From Welwitschia mirabilis (lineage: Eukaryota; Gnetophyta; Gnetopsida; Welwitschiales), in the NCBI GenBank assembly GCA_051453625.1, contig JBOZIK010000001.1, positions 178,459,108 to 178,523,107 on the forward strand: a stretch of 64,000 nucleotides of DNA. Direction: 5' to 3'. This document shows, one piece after another, positions 23,139 through 35,520 of the stretch. How positions within the stretch are numbered: the stretch's first letter is position 1; each line of letters opens with the position of its first letter. The translations under genes were made by a program, and so were the position numbers. The notes under the pieces were generated by a model. That model had not been told where the DNA came from. It worked only from the letters and a program-made list of their open reading frames with translations, and ran no database searches.

Positions 23139-24658
23139 TGTTGGATTATGTTTTACTAATTAATGATAAACTAATGTTTTCTATATAGTAAATTTTATGT
23201 ACTTTGTACAGAAGATATGATATTACTTGGAGGTTGAAAGATGGTACTAAATTAGTCAATTCCTTGGCATTAGAAACCTATCAGTTTATTTATCTTCAAT
23301 ATGGAGTTGACTAAATTTTCAAGGGATTGACCACACCTGAAGCAAATAGGAAAAATGAACTACATCTAGAGGGGTTGACTGATTTTAAAGGGATCGACTA
23401 GATCTGTAACCTCGAAAACTAGTGTCCCTAAACTAAATGAAAAGGGGTCAACTAGATCTGTATGAGGTGAACAAGATTTGAGGACCTGATAGATAGTACC
23501 TCTGGATTGAATGATAATGGGTCGACCAGACCTATGATGGAATCAACCAAACTTGAGCACTAGGCAGCTAGTACACCTGAACCAATCGTCAAAAGATCGA
23601 CCAGACCTAGGATGGGATCAACTAAACTTAATGAAGAAAATTAGAAAGAAAGTTTATCAGAAGAGCATGCAACTGATGAATAGTAGGCGATTAGACTGAG
23701 GTCGACTGGACCCAGATGGAGTCAACCAGACAAGAAGCCATAAGATATTAGGGTGATCAAATTTTACATTTGATGACCTATATAATTCATGGCACCACAT
23801 GGGGTCAACTAAATTTTTATGGAGTCAACCAGATGTAGTAGAAATGAAATTTTTCTAAACATTCTGTATCCATTATGTAGCTGTTAAGTATCCATTAGCT
23901 GTTTATAGCCATTGAAGGTGCAATTCAAATGTAATAAACCTCAAAGGCCTTTCATTATAAATAGCTAAGCCATAGATGACCAAAGAATATTTTTGGAAGT
24001 ACTTTCATTGGGATAAATCTATTGGATCTGAAAGATCAAGCTTTGTATTTAGGTGATTATCATTTTTATATCTTAACATCCACATTTCTGACTAAAGGAG
24101 ATCTACTATTGGCATACTTTCTACATTCAGGGTTAGATCTAGAGCTTCATTGGTTATACTTCTATAGTAGGAGAGCTCCATCAAATGTACTAATTTTAGA
24201 ATGAGTGATATCTATGCTTTTGAGGCATCACTACATTACTATGCTATTTTCTAAATGTTGAGACTAAGCCTTGAAAAGTCCATGTTAAAGTTTGAGACTA
24301 AGCTTTAAAAAGTCCATTCTAAAAATTGAGACTAAGCTTAAAAAAGTCTATTTGTAAAGATTACAGGTAAACCTAGAATACCTAATGAAGTAATGAAGAT
24401 CCGAGATCTAGCTTGGGAATAAGATGATCATCAAGAGTGGAGTTGGGATTTTCCCAAACCACTATAAATCCATCTTGCATTAAAGTGGTATTCTTTTCTT
24501 TTAGTTTTTGATTCTCCATTTTTAGTATTTCATCATATTGTGCACTTCCTAAAATAGTTTATTTATGTATGCAAGTTGTATTTAAATTAGATTCATTCAG
24601 AATTTCTGTTTATTTTTTTAAGGAAAATTATTCACCCCCAGGGTTCTCGATCTTGTCA
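23139..24658 (+). repeat. Copia-1 3' LTR
   Basis: 1520 bp, collinear with 16635-18140. It keeps the TATA box and the GGTCGACC-type motif series (for example near 23395, 23446, 23520, 23596, 23700 and 23719). Differences from the 5' LTR are mostly transitions. Confidence 0.9.
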
Positions 24659-24663
24659 CCATA

Positions 24664-25780
24664 CCTCTTCATGGATGCATACATTACCAACTCAGCACAG
24701 AATCCATGCCTTTCTATGGTCCCATGGATGTATACATTACCAAAATAGCAAACGGAGCAAAGACACAGGTTTATAGTTTAGTAAATGGAGTGAAGACACA
24801 GGTTTAGAATTGTTGCAACTTTCACAAAGTAGTTTCAAAATGCAAAGCTACTACTTATAGTTTCTCTCATCTACATTTTTGAGAAACGTTATCAAAATAG
24901 AAAACGGAGTAAAGACGTGGGTTTAAAGTTTAGTAAATGGAGCAAAGATGCAAGTTTAGGGTTGCTGTGAATTTCACAAAGTAGTTTCAAAATGCAAAGA
25001 TACTACTGAAAGTTTCTCTCATCTACATTTTTAAGAACCCTAATTCTCCATTTCCAGCATTCATGTAATAGAAAAAAAACACCTTCACATGTTAAAATGG
25101 CAAAATAGCATTACTTGCCTTTTGAGTAAGCAAACTGTTAACTTATATTTAGTTGCAGAACCAAAAAAATGCCATTGCTGAGCATCACGATGAATGTATT
25201 ATTGGATAAAGTCAACACTTCATTGTCTTAGAAGCAAGTACAACCATAGCTCAAATACTAGAAAATCCAGAATTTATATGTTTCTGTAAATATTTTTCCC
25301 CTAAATACCATTTTATTTTTTATTTTTCTTAGGTTTTCAAGTTTGGACATTAAAGCATTTTGAATATTTCATTTTTTTTATTACTTTGATTTCATTTTAT
25401 TCACATTCCCTATGCTTAGCAGCATTCACTACTTTTAAATATTACAAGATTTTTTTTTTCACATTTTATAAAGCTTTTGATCTAGGGGTTTGGAGTAATT
25501 TTAGCAAGTAAATTTTGCTTCTACTTTGCTTGCTTAGTATCATCTTAGTTTCTTCATATTGTCAAAAATCCATAAGAAGAGACCCATTCTTTTTTGCAAT
25601 TTTCCATTTATAATTGTCCAACTCTAAAGATATTTAATTCTTTTTGTGTTTTTGCTAATTTTAGATTTCTAAGCATCTATATTTTCCCTCTTGTTTGCAT
25701 TTTTCAAAACACTAACACTTCATTCCCAGCATTCATTTAAAAGAAAGATATGCATTATCATCTAACATCGAAGCTGTAGT
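24664..25780 (+). repeat. MULE B left TIR, inner part
   Basis: Continues the TIR after Copia-1. It contains two head-to-tail copies of the approximately 150-bp subterminal repeat (about 24741-24893 and 24894-25036). It matches the reverse complement of 34400-35400 up to the TTCATTCCCAGCATTCATTT block near 25720. Confidence 0.75.
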
Positions 25781-27350
25781 TCCAAACTTTCTAAAGGTAT
25801 GTTCAAATAAGTGTTCTTTTCAAGTGTTCAATCTTTTTCCTTATTTAGTACTAGTTTATGTGTAAACTATGTTGTCATTTTTGTCAAAAATATATAAAAG
25901 TAGAAAACGTTATTTTTCTTATGAGAAAACTGTAGAAGTTGAAAATGTACCTTCTTTTAAAGTGCTTTAAGAGTAAAACTCATATTATAATTATTTTCTA
26001 ACAAAAAGAAATATTCTAACACAAGCTAATTAGAACTATGTACTTCATGCCTACACTATTTACTTAGTCAAAATCCATATTCGTCATTTCTTATAAACAA
26101 CAAACAAAATCATATATAAATGGAATATAAGCTTGATAGTTCAAACTCCCAGCATAGTAAACAACCATTACGCTTAATTGTGAAATCAAACTATATGATG
26201 ATTAAGACTTAAGACATGAGAAATACTCTTGAGATTTGTACAACTGGTTTTGCTCTTATCAGTATCACTTAATTTGAGGCTTCTGGATTCAAAAACATTT
26301 AAAAGAAATAAAAATCAATTTTTAAAAAACATATTAATCTTGTCTAAACACTTATTCTTTATTTTCAGGGCAATCAAGAAACATATAGATTTTGTGATCT
26401 CTCTTTAAAACTATAGGAATTCTTTAGCCACTAGTTGAGCTAGACATTGAAAAAAACCAAAGGTTCTATTAGAGATCTAAATTTAGAAATGGTTTATAGA
26501 TTCTTATCAAAGAAACAAGAGAATCACTCTTCCATATAAATTTTATTTATAAGACACCGTGACATATCTCTTTCATCTAGAAATAATAGTAACTCATATT
26601 CCTTTCTTATTGCTATAAATGCATTTATTAGTTTAGATATGTGTTTAAAATGTACATTGTTGACTATCACTTTAAAAACAAAAAGCAATTTTCCTTTAGT
26701 TTTAGACAAATAATGCATTATAGAGTTGTATTCATAAATGTGTCATGTTCATCCCATGCTGTAACTAGTGTGCTAGTAATAATACAAGAGAAGGTATCAT
26801 GATAATAGACCAATGTCAATCCTATTAAATATCCTTCATAACTCTAGCCATAAATATCTATTCTTCCTCTTGTATCCCATCCTATTTAATTACTCATTCT
26901 ACACCTATACATTGATCCTCAACATTAACATTACTAGTATTATTTTTCAATGAACTTTTAAACTTTAAGCCATGTCTAGCACTCCATCTATTATCAAGGT
27001 ACAGTATAATCAACAAATAATAAAAGTATCATAGGTGTTGAAAAATCATAAACACAATCACTTGAATGCCAAAAAAATGTTTATAATGAATAAATCTAAA
27101 ATAAAAATCATATGCAAAAAATAAAAATCTGAAACAAAAATCATAAACACAATCACCTGAATGCAGGATAAAGTTTGTAAAAAATAAATCTAAAATAAAT
27201 TTAGTTTTGATAGATCTTTATAAATATAATCACTTGAATTCAACAATTTTTATAAGCTATTTCATCATGAAAAATTTACTTTTCACTGTGATTATTTTAT
27301 TTTGATATTTTAGTAGACATGTTAAACATGAATAATAAATGTGATCTAAG
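25780..27350. other. MULE B left interior, mostly noncoding
   Basis: Collinear with 2150-3460 of copy A. The shared minus-strand open frame is at 26718-26524. No plus-strand exon is recognised before about 27350. Confidence 0.4.
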
Positions 27351-30300
27351 GTGTTTTTTGGAACACACATGGATTTTTCATCTCCAACAACCAAAGGATG
27401 GAAAATTTAATTAAGAAGACCTTACATGATCAATGTATGAAGGAGTAAAGTTTTCATGGATACTCTATGACCGTTTGAAGGATTTTATAAAAGGTGAGGA
27501 AAAAATGAGATTGCTCTTATTAAAATGAATGTTAAATTAAAGAACCAATAATATTGAAATGAAAATTCACATCACAAATGCAACTCCTACATTAAGTAAA
27601 AGCAGTAAGATTTAAAACATTAGTATAGCATTAATGTAATTTTTAATGTAGAAGAGACTTATTTCATTACTTCATATTAATGCAAACTCTATGTTATTTA
27701 ATAGGTATACATATCAATATGGGCCAGAAAAGATGAAAATTTTGAAGGAAAAAAAAGGAAGAAAGCATAANNNNNNNNNNTAGGGAAGAAAACTGGTTAT
27801 TAGTATTACTTTATTTCTTGTCGAATGCATACAAATGACCAAATTTATTATTTATTAATGCAAGTATAACAACATATAGATGTGGATGACAAGTATTGTC
27901 ATGATCGACTTGGACCACCCATAGATAAGAGATGTTACCATGTCATGTTATTATTTAAAAAATTAAGAGAGACTTTTACTAAAATGATGAGACATGACAT
28001 GTCATCATAAGGTGTGTTTAACAAGTACATAGCTGACTTATTAAGCAACAGAGATAAAAAACAATTTCCATTACAGACATCAAGGGATAAGTGTGTCATA
28101 AGAAAGGATCTTCTTAATACATATGCAAATGTTACTAAACAAGGATATAAGTTAAGTAAAGATGATTATGAGAGTACTCATTTATGGATGAAGAATTTCA
28201 AGCATTTCTTTTTCTTATTTCAATAAGAGGATAAGTTTAATGATGTTCCCCTCATCATAGGTATGCAATCTAAGTGGATGTTAGATAACATTGTCAGATT
28301 TTCTAAGGACATCATTATAAGTATGAAGTAAATATTTAACACTAATAAATATAAGATAAGTATCATTATTAACTTATTTATAATACTTAATGCCTATAGA
28401 TATGATACATAAGGTGTGTAATTATCCCATTATAACTTTTGCAGTATACACTTCAAAAATGCATGGTGTTTAACTCATATTATAATGGTCTTCTAGTTGC
28501 ATGGACTATATCCTCTCATACCAAAACTTCTGATGTGGAGTTATGATTAGATTTTCTAGTAAGAAGATGTAGATTAGTGGATAGTAATTGGAAAGTTAAT
28601 GCATTCTTGATAGATGATTCATCTGTAGAGATTAGAGCTATTAGATAAGTTAATAACATCTGTGCTTTGGATTTATGCACTTTGACATCCTCTACATTGT
28701 AATAAAGAGTGATCGATATTTTCTATTATATATTATTATATTAAACATGTGAGCTATTTTTTAATTCAATGCTTGACAATTTTATAGGAATGTGATTAGT
28801 TATTACATCTTCTTATGCACATGGCATGTTTCACATGATTGGTGGAAACACCTAAGTGGAAAGGTTAACGATAAAGTCATTAAGAAGTAAATGATAGATA
28901 GGTTGAAATAAATAATAAATTCATGTAGTGATTAATCAAAAGTTATTCAAGAGTTAGAATAATTTCTGAAGGACTTTGAGAAATAGAAGTCTTTTCTAGA
29001 ATACTTTCATAACACATGGATAAAGGATGATCATTTTCATAAGTACATATCATTTATAGCCTTTTTAAGGTGTAAGTTCTATGCAAGTAATTAAAATATT
29101 TACTTTTCTTTTAACAATGTATTACAAAGATGTGGGAAAAACCATTTTAAGATGCCCACATGCACAATAGCACACAAACAACACACTTGAATCATACCAT
29201 GATTTCTTAAAGAAAAAATTCCTAAGCAATAACAAGACTTCATGAGAATTGATTGGTTGCTATGGTGTTTTCATATTACACAATTTCATTATTGGAATCA
29301 AATATGGATGAATAAAGGAGGTTTTATTACAAATCACCATGTAAGGGAATAAAACAAAAAGAGTTGGAAGTATGCACTTGCAATTCAAAATGAGGATTAT
29401 ATCTATGATAAGCATTACAATGTTGCATACTATGTGCATAGTTAAAATCTATAAAAAAAAAGCTACATGGTATCATATTAGGTATTGTAATCCTTCTTAA
29501 TTAAGTGTAATAGCATGTAAACTAACATTAGAGATGTGTGAAAGCATACTATTAAGTTCTAATGCTATTAAAAGGGGAAGACATAGCCAAATATTTTTTC
29601 TTTTATAGTGATTAATTTGATTCAAGATTTAAATTGGGTATTTACTACTTTAATGGTGGTCAAAGATCTCTTAAAGAGAAGGATAATCTTGGAGTCATAT
29701 TATCACAACACACACAAGATATTAGTGGTTGTCAGCTAGGCACATCAAACTCAATCTCAATATATTTGATTAGAATGCATCTTGTGTGGGAGTTGGATAT
29801 GATAACAATGATGATATATGCTTGATACCAAAAATACATGATGCAAAGAAAGTGAAAGAAGTACAAAACCATGCTATTGATATGCTTAACAAGTTTTAAC
29901 ATAGTTTACCTAGTGATCTTTCAATAATGTTGCAAGTGGAGGAAACAATTAAAAAGCTAATATTAATGTTTTCATACACACCATTAGAAGATCAAATAAC
30001 ATCAAAGAAGCAAATATCTAGTTGGATAAGTCCATCTAAATTAAAAAAAATTAAAAAAAACATGAAAAAAACAATACAATATGCATTACCGCTTCTTCAT
30101 GAGAAAGGATATGCATCAAGTGAAGTAAAAGAAGTAATGGTAATATGTCATTTATGTCTTATAATTTTATTTTTTTGCAAGTAATTGTTTGATTAGTTGA
30201 TGGAGTTTCCTTTTTTAGAAGGATCTAGTTAATTGTTGGTTTGGATGTTATTTAAACCCTTTCATAATAATTATCAACAATTTGTAAAAGTTCTTTTAAT

Positions 30301-31800
30301 ACTTTATGTAATGTGCTTTTAACCCTCATACTTTATTTTTTTATGAGGAAATATGTTGGAGATTTTACAATTTTATTTGAATGATGCTAAAGGATCCTTT
30401 TTTTTTCCTTTTGTTCTAGCTTATTATGCTCACATGGAATACTAATCTTCTCACATGGAATACTAATCTTCTTAGCTAGACAAGCGACTAGGGGTTACCT
30501 CACCAAATATCCAAATCTCACTTGTGATACCTAATGCATTGAATCTTGTTCCAAGTGAACTAATTTATAGGTAAGGGTTAAAGCAACTAAATGATAAAAT
30601 ACTACAATCCTATAATTCCAGATCAATATATAGAAATACTCTTACATTGATAATGATGAAATATATTATTTACATAGTGGTTTCACTAAAGCATTATAGC
30701 TAAATGTAATCTAATACTTTATATAGCATTCTTCTACATTCTTTGTATATCCTTTGGACATAGTTAAATACTGACATTGACCATCTAAATTAAATGATAA
30801 AATATACTATAATGTTTTTCTTGGCTGAAGGGGTCAGCTAAAATGTTTTTGTAAAACAAATCCCTATGCTTAACTAAAGACTAAGCTATAAGGGAAGAAA
30901 ACATCTACTAATACACATGCACACCATTATCAAAAGGTAAGCATAACTTCATATCAGAAGAGAAAAAAAGCCTCTTAAATAATAGCAATCATTAACATTG
31001 TAATTTTTAAAAAGAATTTAGTCAGTTTCTTTATAATATTGAATTCTATTTTATTTTCACAGAATCAATAAGCTTTATATTTGAAGGTAGATTACTGTTA
31101 AAATATCTTAAACTACTTTGATTTTCTCAATATGCATTTTATTAACTATGGTTGAACCTTGTCAATTATTCATATATTTATTCCTTTCATGTAATTCTTG
31201 CTGCTTCATTTATTCCATCTTTGAAATTTAAAGTCTTAATAGTTTCAGATTCTTTGTTATTAATCCTCTCAATAGTTATTCCTGAAGCATGACAAATATT
31301 GATAAGTTTCTTAAATTTTGTATAATAGTTTTATGTTTTACTTCTAGAAATGGTACATAATAACACTAGAGGTCTACGTTCGTCAATTCCATTTCCTATG
31401 ATCAACTTTTCTTTTTCTTGTTAAATCATGAATATAAAACTAATGATTAGACAAAATTAATGGACAAGTAGCATTTTTTGTTATAGATATGATGCATAGG
31501 TCTTTAAACAATTCCCTACTTAGTTCACCATAAACAAGTATCATAAGCTTGCATTATTGATAAAGAAACTGGCAAGAGAACTCTATGATAGATTATGTGC
31601 TTTCTTCTTTAAAGGAGATTATAACTTGAAATTACTTTTCTATCTAGTGGCTGATACATTTTTAGCATTTTTCAGAGAATTAAGCATTGCAAATGAAATA
31701 TAGAATTATACTTATTTGTATGACAAACCATTGGATTTAGTGGATATAGCTATAGCAGAAATCAAAGGGATCTATGCAGTGTACTACATATCTCAATTTA
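27350..31800 (+). pseudogene. MULE transposase gene, copy B
   Basis: Collinear with the copy A gene. The segment 28014-28226 is open in B where A is broken: SRDKCVIRKDLLNTYANVTK followed by LSKDDYESTHLWMKNFKHFF, typical of the region before the MULE core. The first catalytic Asp is lost: the VDSTFNTNKYK of copy A reads SMK-stop-IFNTNKYK near 28320. The second Asp block (NAFLIDDSSVEI, near 28600) and the FLCTWHVSH block (near 28815) remain. A later open stretch (29927-30184) reads VEETIKKLILMFSYTPLEDQ and LPLLHEKGYASSEVKEV. The C-terminal module lies at about 30478-30573 and 31486-31790. Stops throughout make it a pseudogene, but B and A together show the ancestral exon order. Confidence 0.75.
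30430..30471. repeat. 21-bp tandem duplication in MULE B
   Basis: TCACATGGAATACTAATCTT followed by C occurs twice in a row. Copy A has it once (near 6536). Confidence 0.8.
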
Positions 31801-34400
31801 AAAAATAGTAGAATTTTAAATTTGTGTATATAATTTTATTTTTTTCCTCTTTTACTTAGAATTAATTTCTTGGCACTACTTACATGCATTATTTAAATAC
31901 ATACTTCATTGAAATTTAATGTCTTTGTAGGACATGATAAATGATATTTGGATATTATTTTATTGTAATTACTTAATACAATGTTATAGCTTTATTCATT
32001 AATAAGGATATGATGGATATCAGATTATAATATTTCTTTTGAGTAAACTATTAAGTTTAATGTAGATGTTGGAATAGAAAAAATATTGTATTTCTTCTTC
32101 ACAAAATGTAATTTGTTTTCCAAAAATATAATGAAAACTTATTTTTTTTAGACATTTAAATTAGAGAAACATGTGGATATACTTATAAATGTGGAAATCT
32201 AGAATACAAATACATAAAGGACATCATCATACAGCCACTTTGGAGATAATGGCCGTAAAAAAAATCTTTTATCAGATTATCATTTTTTAATGCTTAATAT
32301 TCTCTAAATCTGCTTTGTAAATAAGACAAGAAAGCCAAGAAAGGTCCATTTCTTTCTAGATATTTGCAATATAAAGATTGTTCGCAAAAATGGCTTTAAT
32401 AAAATGTCATCTAACTATAATTAGACAATTTAAAATAAAGGGATCTAATAATAGGAATACAGAACATCATCATTTAAGGGATTGACATCTCTATAATGTT
32501 GTTAGAAAGTAAAATGTAAATCTTGTTATAATCCATGAAATCAAATGCTTAGTTTTATATATAAGAATTGCCAATTGGTTAATTAGGTGTCCTATGCCTA
32601 GTTTACTTTCTTTATTTAAATGCAACAAAGATTTGGTATAACCAAATTACTATTGCTTACAAAATCATGGGGAAATTCTTAAATAATTTATGTCAATATA
32701 CATTGTTCATCATTTAGATATTTTTAAAATTCTTATACCAATTTCAAGAATCTTACAATATCCTTTTAGTAGATGATTATGAGTTCATTAAGAATCCTTA
32801 TAAGTCTTTACTTCAAGCAATAAAAAATTTTTATTCTTGTTTAATTATTAAAAGGATAGAAAAATTCCTAGTTGATGTTACTTGGCTTCGTTCATGTATT
32901 TATTCACTATATGAGCAATCCATATAAGTAATTTTAACCTAAACATAATTTTCATGCAAACAATAGGAAAATTTAATGAGGAAATAATAAAATAATGCAA
33001 CAAGCACCTTGGATTATTATGGTTTTACATGAATTCTACTTCCACAATACATCAATTTCAATTAGAGACTAAGATAGAAGTTTATTAATAAATTAGAGGC
33101 TAAGATGTATGTCATTCTTGTACATGAATGACAAGAACAACATATATATTTATTTGCTAACTCTTAGACTAGTTTCAACCACTTATAGATTTTCATATGG
33201 TAAACCAAAGTAGTAATGCTCTTAAGTGTAGTATAGTTTTTAATAAATTAACTACTAAGAAAGGGGTAAAATATATTTTTGGCTCTTGACTTCATTTCAA
33301 TTAAAAAATAAGTTAATTAATCTTAAGAAGTATATGAAATTCTAGTGTAGCTTTTATATGTTAAATTAAAAAGTTTAATGGTTTTTGGATAAGAGAAAAA
33401 TAGCTTTTGGGACTACCTAAATATGCGAAATATATTCCATGATACCTCCCTTTTTGACCTAGGAAATATTATGTAGAAAATAAAAAACATTTTTCTTTCT
33501 TTAAAAGTAATAGTTGAGGCTTAGAAATAATAACCTTGCATCACCCTTAAAAGACTATAAATTGCATTTTCACCAAACCAAGAAATAACTAATAACCAGA
33601 TGCTTAATACCATCTTTAAGACAAACTATCAGAAGAATAAGAAAAAACTTCACACATAAGGAATGTTTTTAAAATCTTTCACTTGAGATAATATTCATGT
33701 TCTAACACTAATTGAGAGTAACTTGATTTAAGTAGAATTATATAGATTAGATCAGATCAATAATTTAGCTATAATGCCATACAAAAAAGTTTCTGTGTAA
33801 GTAAATACTAATGTCACAATAGCATTTTATAACTTGCCATACAAAAACAATAATACATATGCCCATAAAGAATTTTTTTTTTGAAATACAAAAAATGCAT
33901 GCTATATATTATTATGAAAATGTTATTGCTTCAAAGAGTGCTGCCATTCCATCCCAAACATGATGCCTATCCATTCCAATACTAAAGCTTGTAACATACC
34001 TTTAATTTACTAAAACAAAAATTCTTGATTTAACTCCTTTAATGGTTGTTAAAGAAATTAATTAAGATGTTGAAATTTTCCTATATTAGAGTTGGCAAAT
34101 TGTGTTTAATATTTTTAAAAGTTATCTATAAAAATTGTAAAATTACGAACAAAGAATGGATTTAGGTCTTGAAAAATTATAAAATTGCAAATAAAGAAAA
34201 GGTTTAGGTATTTCAGATCTCTACATTTTAGAAACATATTCAACTCTAAAGTGGGTCCATAGAGATCTAAAAGAAGAGGAAGATTTGAAGAAATTTCTTC
34301 ATAACAAGATTGTTGAGGTCATGCATATGAAAGATATCTCATTTCCTTTAGAAGATTAAAAGGATTCTTTTGAAGGGTACTATCAAGTCTAGAGGCTTTA
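31800..34400. other. MULE B right interior, noncoding
   Basis: Collinear with copy A 7712-10390. No coding pattern is visible. Confidence 0.5.
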
Positions 34401-35520
34401 TTGTCTTAAAATAAAGGAGCGTCTTTATTTAAATGAATGCTGGGAATGAAGCATTAGTTTTTTGAAAATTATAGAAACTTAAAAGAGGCTTAGAATTTTA
34501 AAATTAGCAAAAACAAAGAAAGAATCAAAGAGATTCGGAGTTGAACAATTACAAATAGAAAGTCATAGAAAAGAACGAGCATCTTCCTATGGATTTTTGA
34601 CAATATGAAGAAACCAAGACAATACCGAGTAGGCAAAGGGAAAGTGAAATTCACTTACTCAAATCACTTAGAACCTATTAAAATCTAGATTGAATGCTTC
34701 ATAGAATGTGGAAAAAATTTCTTGCGATATTTAAAAGTAATGAATGTTGCTAAGCATAAGGAATGTTAAAACTCAAAGACTAAAGAAAAGCATAAAATGG
34801 AATAGTATTTGGAAAAAAAATATTTACAGAAACATATGGATTTTGGCTTTTCTATGATTTGAGTAATGGCTATGCTTGCTTTCAAAAGAATTAAGTGTTG
34901 ACTCCGTCCAATGACACATTCATTGTAATGCTTAGCAATGGTTAATAGTTTGCTCATTCAAAAGGCAAACAATGGTATTTCACTGTTCTAACATGCAAAG
35001 GCATATCTTCTTCTTTTACATGTATGCCAGGAATAGAGACTTAGGGTTTTCAAAATGTAAATGAGAGAAACTTTAGATAGTAACTTTACATTTTGAAACT
35101 ACTTCGTGAAAGTTGCAGCAATCCTAAACCCACATCTTCACTCTGTTTGCTGAACTCTAAATCCACGTCTTCACTTCGTTTGCTATTTTGATAATGTTTC
35201 TCAAAAACATAGATGAGAGAAACAACAAGCAGTGGCTTTGCATTTTGAAATTGTTATGAAAGTTGCAGCAACCCTAAACCTGTGGCTTCACTCCATTTAC
35301 TAAACTCTAAAACCACATCTTTGCTCCATTTGCTATTTTGGTAATGTACACATCCATAAGACCATGGAGAGGCATGGAGTTCATTCTAAGTTGGTAATGT
35401 ATGCATCCATGGATATGCATGAATGTGTACATCTTAGCATAGTGTAATGTACATGCATGTAGGACATACACATGGAGAGGCTCCATTAATAACATGTTAA
35501 GACCCTTCATAGACTACTCT
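34400..35520 (-). repeat. MULE B right TIR
   Basis: Inverted relative to 16514-16634 plus 24664-25780. It holds two copies of the subterminal repeat (about 35050-35195 and 35200-35345). The outermost bases are CCCTTCATAGACTACTCT. Confidence 0.8.

Larger units (their letters stand above)
16635..24658 (+). mobile_element. Copia-1: full-length Ty1/copia LTR retrotransposon (about 8.0 kb), decayed
   Basis: The two LTRs (16635-18140 and 23139-24658) begin TGTTGG and end TGTCA. The flanking 5 bp are CCATG and CCATA, a target duplication with one change. A primer-binding site (TTGATATCAGAG) follows the 5' LTR and a polypurine tract (AAAGGGGAAGAT) precedes the 3' LTR. The internal order is gag, protease/pre-integrase, integrase, reverse transcriptase, RNase H, the copia order. 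Long LTRs, and a second purine tract at 22733-22744, recall the SIRE/Maximus or Angela-type lineages; the lineage is not settled. LTRs differ visibly (roughly 15 percent in the first 200 bases by eye), so the insertion is old. Confidence 0.9.
16514..35520 (+). mobile_element. Mutator-like element, copy B, split by Copia-1
   Basis: The left end reads AAAGTAGTCTATGTAGGGTC. The right end, reverse-complemented, reads AGAGTAGTCTATGAAGGGTC. The left TIR is cut after 16634 by Copia-1 and resumes at 24664. Without the insert the element is about 11 kb and collinear with copy A. The transposase (about 27350-31800) is decayed. Flank comparison supports a genuine insertion with a roughly 9-bp duplication and an empty site at the right edge of R2. 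Confidence 0.8.
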
